Shown here piece by piece: positions 1 through 11,683 of a DNA stretch of 64,000 nt. The DNA comes from Porodaedalea pini (taxonomy: Eukaryota; Basidiomycota; Agaricomycetes; Hymenochaetales; Hymenochaetaceae), in contig NBAY01000023.1 in NCBI GenBank assembly GCA_002794775.1, positions 124,001-188,000 of the forward strand. The letters are read 5' to 3'. Under the pieces are notes generated by a model. That model saw only the letters and a list, made by a program, of their open reading frames with translations, did no database searches and was not told the origin of the DNA. Positions within the stretch are counted from its first letter, which is position 1, and each line of letters starts with the position of its first letter. Made by a program: the position numbers and the translations under genes.

Positions 1-2490
1 AAACCTGTTGGAAAATGTCTGTATGATATATTGTTGATTTTATGAGGGTTGACTTACAGTGGATTGCTCCTCTTGTTCTACTTGTTTGTTATGCTGAAAC
101 TCTCAAACCCACCCAAATTTGCTTGACTCAGATAGTCTTCAGAGAAACTATCTGCATTGCTATAAGACATCTAAAATCCAGGATACATTATACAGACCAT
201 TCTCCAACAGGTTTCATGTCATTAGTTTCAATATTGAGCTTAGAAATTTTCAGAAAAGGAGGTTTGCTAGAAAAACACCTATTCTCAGTACTGGAGCCTC
301 AATTCCTTGCATTTTGTCCTTTAATCTCATTTAAATTTAGATGTAGTCAAAACATGAACTTATCAATTTTTGCGAAGTGATTCTGTGAAGTTCTGAGTGA
401 GATATAGATTTTATAAGAGTTTGAGGTCCTGAAATGCTCAAAATCATGTACATGTGGGAACAATTACAGCTCTTTGCAAAAGTCTAATGGAAAATGTGGA
501 AATGCATGATTTTGTGACTCTAAGTCATAAAAAAACAGAGAAATGTGGTGCGCATTAGATATCAGATTAGCAACACGCGAAAAAAAAAAATCTCGGCGTA
601 CGCCGCATGCCAATTGCATTGCGACTCCTCAGCATATATATTGCTACCTGCGCCGCCGCCAAAGTGGTAGACGCCGCACTGCGCATCTCTGTCCCCTCTG
701 TCAGACTCGCAGAAGGCCGTATGCGGTTTCCCTGCCAGTGACTGACAAGGTGTGGGGGAATGCGCTGTCTCACTGTGCTGCATACCGTGGACGTCGGATA
801 GCGACCTAATAAGAATTATGAAATATATAAATGAAGATATGTAAATTATGATAACTCATACGTACCTGCCATCAATTGCCACGAAGAGTGTGTGAAGCAA
901 TTCGTTGAGGAGATAAAGAGGTTATGTTTGGCTTATGAGGGCGCTGATTTGGAAGTACCGGATATGGCATCAGCTTCAATTGAACCTCTGCGCGCAGCCT
1001 GTCAAAGCTTCTTCGATGTGCAGCGGTCTCTATTTGCTTTATGTACACGGGTTTGGCTTGGGTTGGCGCATTAGGGGACCTGATGTGCAGTCGTGTGTAA
1101 TATATAAGTAGCAGAGCCTGCAGTGCCCACCCTCGTAAGATGATATATCAGGTCCGTGACGGCTGAGTGCGCAATGAGATTTATAGTGTTGACAATTATA
1201 GATCCTTACCCCGGAATTTCAGAAGTGGCGAGCGAGCAAGTTCTTTACAGCAATCAGGTTCGTAGATTCATGTACAATTATGCATGTAAGTATAATTGCT
1301 ATCGTCCTTGATGAGCATGCTGGACTATGTTAAGCCAGAATGCTGATGTGCTATACAGAGCTGAAGTCAACCACCCGACACATCCAGAAGCTGCTGTACC
1401 CACACAGTTCAGGAGTCTTCGGCTACGAGGACTCCGAGACTTGGCAAACCAGAGAAGTGGCGCAGGGATGGTTCAATTGTGTTGGTAAATTTGTCCCGCG
1501 TGAGACGAGCCGAGAAAGGGCGAGTCGTTTCTTCCGAATAGAGTAGGGCTTCTACATCTGCTCGACGCCGCGCACAACGAGTGATCTACTCGAGTAATTA
1601 TGCCGGCAGGCAAGAGAACCTTGAATCGTGGACAAACGCATAACGAGCTCCCGGACTTCTCGATGTCCATTGCTCCCAAAAGGCCTCCTTCGTTGTCGAA
1701 CGAGCTCTCCGTACAGGTTCAAAGGTTAAGTCAATTACCCGTAGATAGCAGAAGCCGGATATATCGAGTAGGGCCCTAGGGGTACGATTCGCAGTTGGAG
1801 AAACAATTACGCAAGCACATCCGCGTGACGTGTTCAAGGACTCGAAATTTTACTTCCGTTCACTTTGACTTAGATGTCAATCGTGTCTGAAATTAAATGA
1901 CTTGAAAGCAAAACGTCTGGGATTTTTCTCTCCATTCATGACATGGGATATTGAAGCTCATTTGCGGAACGACATCAAATTTCATCAAGTACTAATGGGC
2001 TTGCTGGCACTCGCTGGGCGCTCGGTGTGTATAACTCTGCTCTCATGTGAAGCCTGCTCATACTCCACTAATACTGCTCTATGGTCAACTGCTTCTGGCT
2101 TTTCTTTCCTTCTATAAATCAAGGAGAACTTTTATTTCGGGGAGGTTCTGTTTCTAACCGCGTGCTGAGGTTCTGATTAGTCCCGAGATCTGCCATACAT
2201 ATATCCGGCCAGCGTCAGGCTGGGGAGCACTTCAACGCCGATCAATATCCACACAATCAACACACCGATTCAAATTCGGACCCTGCGCGTGCCCGTGAGA
2301 CTCAATACCGTCCACCCTCACGCCGCCATCCCCAGTACATCCATAAAGACCGCCCCTCTCAGCTTCCTTTCCTCCTTTTGCTCTCCGCCTCCCCCTGACA
2401 TCCTGCGTCCGCCAGAGTTATCTTGACGTGCAACGCGCGCACGCTGGCTCGTGACGTCTTGACGAAAACTGCACTACGCAAAGTTGAGCC
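1..2490. other. Gene-poor stretch, no gene recognised
   Basis: AT-rich up to about 540, then mixed composition. Only short reading frames are present (none above about 112 codons), with no recognisable domain and no convincing chain of exons. A perfect 12-bp inverted repeat pairs bases 1-12 with 203-214. An 11-base A run lies near 581-590. I see no RNA gene. It may hold decayed repeats. Confidence 0.5.
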
Positions 2491-4778
2491 ATGTCCGATT
2501 CAAATTCGACGGCGGCGGCGGCGAGCTCGGGGACAGGGGCGGGAGGAACTGCATCGGACATCCTTCAGTCGTACGACAACTCGCTCGGTGCAATTCTCAT
2601 CGGCGGCTTCGTATCCATTTTGTATGTTCCATTCGCTTCCTGGCCAAAATAACGACTGACTTGCTTTCCGCGTAAAAATCATGGATCTGGAATTGAATGA
2701 AGTCTCTACGGCGTGACATGCCTGCAAGTCTTCATCTACTACCAGCGCTATCCGCGAGACAGACGTTCCGTGAAGAATCTGGTACATTACCCCTGTCTTT
2801 CCTTTCTCTCAATTCTTTTAAAAACTTTACCGTTCTCTCGCTAATAATAAAATTCTTTTTTTCCAAAAATCCATAGGTCTACTTCATATGGGCAATCGAC
2901 TCGCTCGATGCGGCTCTCACCGTGCAGATCTGCTACTTCTACCTTATCTCCAACTTTGCGAACCCTGTCGCGATTTCCTCGCCAGTATGGAGCCTGAAGT
3001 TGCATGTCTTGGTCACCGTGCGTCCCTATTGCCCCTTCATCCGCTTATTCGCTGAATATTTGCATGCGTAGTCTGTAAGCGACTTCGTCGTGCGGAGGTG
3101 AGTTTTCGTTTCCGATGACTTGATGAAAAGCATTCCTGCTGATGTCTAAATGTGTACAGTCTGTTTGTTCGAAGGATATACACCCGTATGCTCTCCCTTT
3201 TCTCTCTTCTGCGTCTACTTTACTCACTTATCTTACGCCTTGCCTTTCATTCAACTCGGTCGGTCGTGTCGGAAATTGAATGTCAATGCCAACGCCGCAG
3301 TGAGCCATGGCAACAAATTCATCACGGGCAGCATCCTTGGACTATCCATCGTCGATCTAGTTGTCGGAACAAGTGAGTATCGGCTTTTCTTTCTCACGGC
3401 TGTTCCTTTCCCGAAGCAATTTGGAATTGGAGGATGTGTGGAATGGACTTCTGTTCTCCCTCCATTTTTCAACCGTCGTCAGCTGGCCTGGTTGCGATAC
3501 GCGTTACCAACAGACCATCTTCCATATCTGTCTCCAATCTAACGTCGCACTTCCTCGCCCTTGGGCACTGGAGGTGTTTGTACCGGCACCACCGACAACA
3601 TTCTCCTCTTCACACCCCTTTTGTGCGTCCTGTCTCGTTTTCGTTCCGTGAACGGGAAATGACATTTTCTACGTCATTTATTTTACTTGTTTCTTCTCTT
3701 TCCATTTTTCGCTTCCCATTCTTCCTTTTTACTCCACTCCCCCCCCCCCCGGCGGATTCCTTCGTTACATTGTCCAGAACTAATCTCGTATCGCTAGTCA
3801 TTACTGTGCGTGCGTTCCATATCCAGACGTTCGTGGGTCTCGGCGCGGTCGCGCACCTTTTCTATCTCAACTTCGCGAGCAACATCGCCGCGGATATGGG
3901 TGTCGCGATCGTACTGTCTTACTATCTGTGGCATAATAGAACAGGATCACGAAAGTGGGCGTCTTTTGTTCATCTTTTCGTCAAGGCTGGATGTTAATCT
4001 TCGAATTCGGACAGAACGGACTCCCTGGTCGTGAAGCTCATCCTGTACACCGTCAACACAGGTCTTGTCACGATGATCGATGCGTTGCTCGGGCTCATTT
4101 GCTACGCCGTGATGCCCACCACGCTGGTCTTCATCGCGTTCTACCTCAATTTGAGCAAATGTACGTTCTCCTTCTCCTTATCTTCTCGACCCGTTCTAAC
4201 CTCTGCCCGTCCGACTAGTCTACGTAAACTCCTATCTCGCTTCGCTCAACGTACGAAAGACACTTCTCTCGTCAATGAAAGCCCCGGGATCCGAGAACGG
4301 AGACGATGGGCTCGTCTCCATCCACCTCTCACACTCCGGCTCACCCGGTATCTCACAAAATATGCCCGCATTCCGCTCGATGACAGCCACCGGGCTCAGC
4401 CTCAGTGTTCCCGGGCTCTTGAGCGTGCCGGAAGGGCATCATGAGTACGGGCACGGCCATGGCTGCGACAGACCAGACCTCGATCTTGAGACCGGGGTTG
4501 GAACGCAGAGCGGGACGGGGAGCGCCCACTCGAAGGGGGACGTGTCGACGGCGGTCAACACACCCATTGATGGCGACGGATCGCTCTTGGGCAAAGGCGA
4601 GGTGGGTGTCGTCGTCGGCGTGGACCGGTACCCACCTGGGATCCTCATGGGCACTGACAAGCACGGCGAGCTCGATCCGGAGATCTGCTACGAGGCACCG
4701 CCGAAGGACGAATCTCCGGAGGAGAAAGAGAAGGACCCGGAATCGGGCTCCGAGCCGCCCTCGCCGATCGATCGTTAG
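2491..4778 (+). CDS. DUF6534-type multi-pass membrane protein
   Basis: Nine exons can be joined in frame: 2491-2621, 2703-2781, 2877-3017, 3072-3097, 3160-3185, 3301-3372, 3798-3954, 4015-4160 and 4219-4778, giving 445 aa. After a Ser/Ala/Gly-rich N-terminus come hydrophobic segments in the order typical of agaricomycete seven-helix proteins: YDNSLGAILIGGFVSI, the LYGVTCLQVFIYYQRYP helix, then IDSLDAALTVQICYFYL. The C-terminal DUF6534 block includes RTGSRKTDSLVVKLILYTVN and ends near KFYVNSYLASLN. A tail of about 170 residues follows, rich in Gly, Asp, Glu and Pro and probably cytosolic. The family is greatly expanded in mushrooms and has no proven function. Two exons of only 26 bases (3072-3097 and 3160-3185) are needed to keep the frame. 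The start is the first ATG before the conserved first helix. Splice sites were called by eye. Confidence 0.85.
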
Positions 4779-5992
4779 CTGAGCGGGTGTTTTGCTATCA
4801 AGGCCATCTCTTTCTCCGTATCTTCCGCGCGGACTAGACTTCCGGAACATTTGTCTTGGTTCTGGCCTTTCTCTATTCTAGCTTTATTCTTCATTTGCAC
4901 TCTTTGCTTTCGGTATCTCGACTCATCTCATCTCACGCCACACCATCTTGACTCACCGCACTCGTTGTCTTGCATTTCCTATAGCTATTCCTAGCTGTCC
5001 ACCAAATCTCCAAAAGCTTCCTAGGCCGACCCAGGCCTTCCCTCACTCATTAATACATCTCATTTTACTGTCTTCCCGCCATCGCATCTTCATCTCTTCA
5101 GTCTATCCTAGCTATCCGGGATATCGCTTCGTCTCGCTCAGCTTGAGTAGTACCTACCTACCACCCTATCTTGCATCTGTGTTCCTCCTCCATTCTTGTT
5201 GTTATCATTTTATTTTTAATTGTATCATGTATTTGTAGACAAGAATGCTCATCTTATGCCTCAACTGCATTCCTCAAGTGAACCAGAAGATTCGGAGTTG
5301 AAGCTCGAACTATGCCTAGTCAATATCTGAATGGGCTCGTATCTCAACAGCGCTGATACCTCTCACCGAAGTTCATAGGAACGGTTCCTCACATCTCCGA
5401 ACAATACCGAATCACAAGACCAAAGGGCTAAGCGCACGAGGAGGGGCTTCACGTCAAATCGTGCATCTGACATTCTGCTGCGCAGACTCAGGCCGAGAGC
5501 CCCTGGAAATGAATGACATATGAATGGAAGATACATGTAGACGAAGCACGCATGGGCATGGACAAGGCCTGGTAAGTATTCTGTCCTGTCTTTCTGTCCT
5601 ACGAGGAAGTTAGAAATTTACATGGGTCTGACAGCAAGTTCCAGATGGAAAGAGGGGGCGAGAGCAAAGAAGAAAAGGAAAGGGCTAGAAGAGTGGAAGA
5701 GAAGGCCGGGAGGGAGCCGAACGCCTTGCAGAAGGCTCGAAGATAGAGCGGGTACGAGAAGTGGGCATGACATAGAATAACGAAGCGAAGGGCGAGGAAA
5801 TACGGGTGCGACATGCAGCTGATCGTACTTAGGCATAGTCTGACCATTTCAGAACGAAACGAAAAAATGCGTTTTTGAATGAAATAATTAGAGTGATGGT
5901 CCGCGTGCGGGCGGGAAGATGTCGGAGGAAAAACAATGCGGATACGAGTCCAGCTCGCCGTCGACACCAAAGTTGGGGAACCTCGATCGACT
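4779..5992. other. Intergenic, convergent 3' regions
   Basis: Lies between the stop codons of the DUF6534 gene and the RING gene, which converge. It is pyrimidine-rich on the + strand up to about 5240. Frames on either strand are short and I recognise no product. It probably contains both 3' UTRs and poly(A) sites. Confidence 0.5.
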
Positions 5993-8255
5993 CTAATCAG
6001 AATCTTGACTCCCAAAAAGTCCATGCGGATGTGATTTTCCAAATCCAAGTGACGAAGGCGGGACGACCGCAGGCGATCCCGAACCTGCAGCCAGTGCAGC
6101 GGCGGCACTCGCACTCGACAACGACCCGCGCCTTGGAAGCGTGCCACGGACACCGACACGATTCTCCTTCGGAGAGACGGGTTTCGCTGGGGCGGGGCTA
6201 TAGAGGGAGAAGTACGAATGCATGTGTGGAAGAACAGGACGGGGCGGTGTTCGCTGGATTGGGGAGAGCGCCTCCGACGCTTGGGTATGACTTTGACTCT
6301 GGGCTGGTGTCTGAGGCGATGAAACAACGTTTCTGTGGAACTGGGATGCGGAGAGGGATGTCTGCAGCTGCATGCGTGGCTGCGTCCGGCGAAGAGAGGA
6401 AGATGGGGTATGAATAGAGGATGGCGAAGCAGAAGCAGCAGGCGTGACGCTGAAGTCCGACGAACGGACCTGCTGGAAGCTCGTGCTTCGGGGCAGCGGC
6501 GGCCGAGAATTCTGACCTTCGAGTCCAGAACTGCGCGTCTTGCTTAAATAGCTTGAGCCACTTGCGAAACGTGGATCAAGCGCAGGGATGGGCTTCTCAA
6601 GCAAGGAATACAGACGCACAACCTCCGAAGCGTCCTCCCGCGATGCATCGTCCTGTGCGGGCGCCTCGGGCGGCGGTGGCGGCGTCGCCGGAAACAGCGT
6701 GCGCGTCGGAGAGGCGGCGCGATACATGTAGCTACTCGGCGCAGAGGATGAGACCTCCGGCTGGTTGTCGGGGTGATAGACTTTCGCCTTGTCTGACCTG
6801 CGACTCGGGTTCGAATCACTACGCTGGCGGTTAAAGGTCGTCGGGACGGGGACGACGGCTGAGAAGGGCTTCAGCGCCTTGGCAGAGTCCGATGCGCGTG
6901 AGATATTGCTCGAGGTTGAGCTTGTCCGACTCGGCGACTCTGGTGCTCTGCGTCTGTGCTTCTCGACGGTCGTCTCGTCACCTGAATCCGAAGTCTGCTT
7001 GCTGGTTGACAAGGAGATAGTCCCCGGCACAGGCGAAATGTGGAACGATTGAGAATCAAAGTGACTGAACACATCAGTGGCGTCCTTCGCCTTTGAACGA
7101 CCATCGTCTTTTCCGAGAGCCGTAGCCTTGAGATGGTCGTAGCCAAAGCGAGCTGCTGAGTTTGAGCCATCTTCAGCTGAGACAAAGTAGAGCTGTGCGG
7201 TCGAGGTCGTGCGATGAGGAGCTCGTAGAGGGTTTCGGGCGTTTGGCGATGAAAAGCGGAGCTCGTCGAGTTCGTCGCGTAATCTGGCGCATTCGTCTGA
7301 GACGAAATCGTACTGAGAAGATCTTCTATCAGTCGTTGAAAGTTGAGAAAGTAGCCAAGAATCGTACCTTCCTGCAACAATAGAAAGAAGGGGGAGAAAG
7401 GGAGGATTGATTAGTATCTTTTCAATTCGCACAAGTAAACATCCATTACCTCTGCCATTCAAGTTCCTCTATTTGTAAGCGTTCTCTTAAGCTTGATTCG
7501 ACGGTCCTTGCTGACTCCTGATCACGCGCACGGCTCCGTTGAACATCTTGAAATCTGCGCTCCCAGTCAGCTATCGCTTGTTTGTCACGATTGTTCTCGG
7601 TCCGCAAGTCGAAAGTGCTGGTCTCGAGCTGTTGATACCTCGCTTGAAGCTCAGTGAATCGGTAAAGAAGCAGAAACGAGGCTCGGAGATTGGCATGCTA
7701 AAGAATTAGGTAAAATGAGCTTGTCAATGAAAAGGTGACAAATGATTGAACTTGCCATTTCCAAAGGTTCCGAGCTCAGAAACGCGTGGATCTCTTGAAT
7801 GAGCTCGCGTACGCCGCGTTCCCGTACTCCATCAGTGAAAGAGCTTCTGAGTACTAAGTCAGAAATCTTCTGCTGAAGCTGGGTCGCGCGCGGGATGTCG
7901 TCGACTAATCCGAGAGCGTTATCAACGGGCAGTTCAGAGCGTTGCTCGCCTGCCCTACGTGGACTGGGCGGCATTTTTCGCGCGGTCTGCAGTTGCGAGT
8001 CAGTGCGGTCGACATGCAGCCTTCGAACATCTGATGCTTCGAACGGCGAGCGGCAGAGCGGGCAGATGTGTTGGCGAAGTGACTGCAGGCAGCTGGAAAA
8101 GTGTTTACTATGAGTTAGATGTTGAACGAAGGAACTTCAGCTTACTTGAGGCAGAAAACATGGCCGCATGAGATGGAATACGGTAGATTGTCTGAGCGGT
8201 CGGTGTAGCCTTCGAGACATACGTCGCAGGTGGAAGTGGGGTGGACGACCAGCAT
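5993..8255 (-). CDS. RING-finger (C3HC4) protein with coiled coil and long disordered tail, putative E3 ubiquitin ligase
   Basis: Exons on the minus strand: 8255-8146, 8092-7756, 7697-7450, and a large last exon ending at 5993. The protein opens MLVVHPTSTCDVCLEGY, followed by CGHVFCLNCL and CPLCR, which supply the zinc ligands of a RING domain in the first 60 or so residues. A charged, probably coiled-coil stretch follows (ELQARYQQLETSTFDLR and beyond). The last 400 residues are Ser/Pro/Thr-rich and probably disordered. RING proteins usually recruit an E2 enzyme to transfer ubiquitin; the substrate here is unknown. The intron at 7755-7698 has a GC donor. The join near 7312-7450 has two in-frame solutions: a 4-base exon (7371-7368) between two introns, giving 672 aa, or a single intron 7449-7368, giving 689 aa. 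An in-frame ATG at 8342 is less likely because the family starts right before the RING. Confidence 0.8.
7698..7755 (-). other. GC-AG intron in the RING gene
   Basis: The exon ends GAA ATG and is followed by GCAAGT, the usual donor of GC-AG introns. The acceptor is TTCTTTAG. Only this 58-base intron keeps the reading frame into HANLRASFLLLYRF. Using the GT inside GCAAGT would shift the frame. Confidence 0.75.
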
Positions 8256-11200
8256 CTTCAAGCTACTTCCAGAAAAAGGGACGGCGGGGGAGAAAAGCGA
8301 AAGGGCGGCAAACAGCAGACAGCTGCGCGTCGTAAGGCTCACGGGGAGTGGTGAAGCAGGATGGCTGACACAAAGGGGAACGCCTATCGGCGAGAAACCA
8401 AGAGCTTTGTTATAACGCCTATCTGGAAAATCCAGCTAGGTGAACAGCAGACCGGGGGACCCACTCCCGGCCGGTCATGCGCAAGCGAGCTCATTCTGCC
8501 CGCGTTCCGTGCTCCGGGCCATGAGTGTGCCTACCCAAAGGGTGAGTCTCCTTCGAATTCAAGTCCTTGGGTGAGCGGGAACTCGCGACGCCGATTAGTG
8601 TTTCATGAATGTAAATTTGTGCCATTTCAGATTCACAATTCCCATGAGAAGGTCTGATTGGTTCGATATCCTAGCTATCAAAGTCTTGAAGCACCGGTTC
8701 GCGCAGGTCCTCGCGATCGAAGCTCGGAGAGTAAGAAAGGACTTGAAGAATATAGGAGACCGAGAACAGCGTGGACAAGACGAAGCAAAGAAGGGAGATT
8801 TTATCGAGATCTTGAATAGAGATATATGGCTGATGCCTTCGGTATGTATTCCGTGTGTGCATTTAGTGCTTAGCCATGCACGAGGTCGTAACGTGGCGAG
8901 ATTCACACTTTCCGTCAGAGAGCGTTCGTAGTTGAGAACGCAGAGCCGACTCGAGGTTAAGGAGGACGATTAGTTTGCACGACCGTCGTGGAAAGACAAC
9001 AGTGGCAGCAATTTGCTCTGTGATCGACGCCATTGTAGAATTCTGACTCCGCCTGAACCTCGGATTTCCGGCTTCGCTTATTTCGTTGCTCAGATCCATT
9101 CGTCTCTCACAAAATGACTTCCTACACGTGTGCATGGCATTCCTGTCTCATACGAATACCGCTTGACACTTTCCTTCACAGTGCAAAATGCCATCACTCA
9201 GAAAATGAGGAAATGAAACCATCGTGTATATTGCGTTGCAAATGGCCTCCTTAACGTCGATGTTGGAATATCCGTAACCAATGTACGTGCTGGAGATGCG
9301 TCTTATGCCAGGTCCCGACACTGACCGACGGTGTGTCAACCATGAGGATGACGTGGCATTCGGGTTTCGCGCCGCACCCATCGCGCTCGTAAATCCCTGC
9401 GCGAAATCTGCATGTTTTCGAACTCGCCCAAAACCTTATGAGAGCGAGAATGAGGCCATATACTGCAGCTCTGCAGACACGCTACTCGCGCGAGGATACA
9501 TGCCCATGAAATGAAAGCTTCAATGCACCGTTCGCGCGCAATTGAGCGAGGCAGGTTCCTGTCCAGATTTGGTTGGCTCAGGACCTTCAAGAATATAGGA
9601 TACTCAGGATAAACTGGAGCTCTAACCTATCATCTAGTATAAACTGCAGGCATATTTCGAGCTCTATAAAATTAATGTCCTTCCCGTTATTTCCGGATTT
9701 CATACTGGAAATCCAGCCCGTGACTGCTCCTTCCGCATCGCCGATTAATACCACGCTTTGATGCAACTTCTCCCCCCTCTCAAGACATACGAATACCGAC
9801 GTTCCCACCTTCGCGAAGGCAACGCATGTGATCTGTTGGCTGTGGGGAAGGTTGCCCGAACTATAAAGGCTCCACACTCTGTCTAATTTGAATGGACTTA
9901 CTTTGCACCTGCTAGGAGTCCCAGAAAACGGCGTTCGTGTATCTCGTCGGCATTTCCAGTTATCTTTCCTGCGCACTCTCATGTGACCCATACTTATCGT
10001 CCTTTGCCCGCAGCACTGTCAACCAGCTGGTCTACCCCGAATTTGCGGAGAACAGGTGCCGCGTACACCACATGGGCCTGCTTATCTCCCTTGACATTCA
10101 GAAATGAACGGCAGAACAGAGATCCTGTTTATAGAAGGTACGAAGACTGGTGCTTATTTGGCCAAGAAGAAAACTGAGATGCTAATCGATGTCGATCTCT
10201 GAGCTTGTCTCTTGCGCTACTGGACAGGAGATCGAATCTCCGACCTCAAAGCTTTGTATTTCGGGGTGCTTCGCCGTTCCTCCGAAACACTCGACGCACG
10301 TTCTGGTGTATGGGGCAATGCATACCATATTTTTGGCATCGCTCATCTGCCTTTCGGTAATGCACATGCGACCAGTGAAGCAGCATGGTCACTACTCGGC
10401 ATTCTGTGGCGGATGTAACTTTTCTCGCTCTCTGGATTTAATACGGAAGATTTATTTAGCTGTGCCTATGGAGTCTATGTAAGTACCATATGAACCGCAT
10501 TACGTGCTTTCGTCAAGTCACTTCCCCCTGCCTGACTTCAATCCTGCCTTGACCTCTTAAGGAGCGAGGGAGACTTTGACATATGAAGAAAGGGGGTGCC
10601 TTCGTATTGCTTCCTTTATAGACATCCACCTGTTGATTATATTATCGACAAGTTCCTCTTTGGTTTTCTCTGGCTGTGCGTAATACACAGAGCCCTCGAA
10701 AACACTTAGGACAAGCCGTGCACCTCAGCAGACTCCTTATATGCTCACCTATAGCTTCCCTGCATCCAGTCATCCCTCGCAAAGCCCAATGGAAACCTTC
10801 TTGCCATTTTCGCTGCATTGGGTTCTCCTTAAGACCGCGCAGTCCGTGAAATAGCGGGTCCACGCAGCGAAGACGAAAGCGAGATGCTCTGTTTTCACCG
10901 ATGGTCTGTAGGTACTCATGAATTTACTACTCACTTCCCTCCGGCTTTTGTCGGTCGCCCTTCCAAAGTTTTGTAGATTTACTGCCTGCCATGTCCTTCT
11001 TTGCAGCTACAACGGGACTGACTGGTTTGTGGAATCCCAATTTTATAGCTTTTAATCTCACAGTATGTCTTAATGGGGAGTCACCAACAAGCGAAAGACT
11101 ACATGGGCGACTCAGACACATTTGACGGTAGTTTCTTTGAACTGTAGGCTAAGATGGAGGAGAAGAGTTCAGCATACGTAATGTATTCCGAAGCAAATGA

Positions 11201-11683
11201 GATCTCCTTTCTGTAACGACTAGTGTAGCGACGCATTCATATTGAGAATGTATCCACGGAGCTCGAAGCATTTTCCAATATCAACTGAACAAAGTCTAAC
11301 ATCTCGATGTTTGTCGTTCGGGGTATGTGCTCCCCGGCGCTGCTTGAACATGGTATGATTACATCTCACGAAGATGCAAAATTGCGGAAATTCAAGCTAG
11401 TGCTAGTGGCACTTCCAGCGAGTATCACGCCTCAATGATTGGTTTCCCATCCATTCATTTCTGGGGTGTCCTCGACACTGCAGTTCAGAGTTTCAAATAA
11501 AGAGAGGTGATCAAGAGATGTCAATGCTTGACGCGTCACGCTCGTGTCCCACGCATCTCGTGATCGCGATGCGCTCAACGGCAACGACTCGTTTTTCTAC
11601 TCCCACGAATCCTCGAGACCATCGCGTCTATACGCATCTACTGGACAAATAGAACGCAAAAACAGAGTCAAAGTCCTGCAAGT
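8256..11683. other. Long gene-poor interval
   Basis: About 3.4 kb with no intact gene. Apart from the WD40-like relic at 9587-9991, the frames are short and unrecognised. Segments near 8690-8757 and 9520-9600 share short similar stretches, such as GCACCG(G)TTCGCGC and GGAC..GAAGAATATAGGA, which may be the remains of an old local duplication. Confidence 0.45.
9587..9991 (-). pseudogene. Possible relic of an agaricomycete WD40-type protein
   Basis: An open minus-strand frame contains FKLDRVWSLYSSGNLPHSQ followed by QITCVAFAKVGTSVFVC and ends near GDAEGAVTGW. These resemble the start and first blade of WD40-repeat proteins that are common in mushroom genomes, where an N-L-P-H-S-Q-Q-I-T-C-V core recurs. 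The frame loses that resemblance on both sides and no further blades can be joined, so it looks like a fragment. The family assignment rests on memory of the motif, not on a search. Confidence 0.35.

Noticed and set aside
543..809. Overlapping frames on both strands near the left edge
   Set aside because: Low-complexity Arg/Ala-rich translations, no domain, no extension by splicing.
6805..6825. GGGTTCGAATCAC, resembling a tRNA B box
   Set aside because: It lies inside the last exon of the RING gene, and no A box, acceptor stem or cloverleaf can be formed around it. The same applies to TTCGAA matches near 40928 (Pil1 exon) and 61323.
8595..8931. Frames of about 100 codons on both strands
   Set aside because: No recognisable domain and no matching exons nearby. 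Resemblance to 9520-9600 suggests old repeated DNA rather than a gene.
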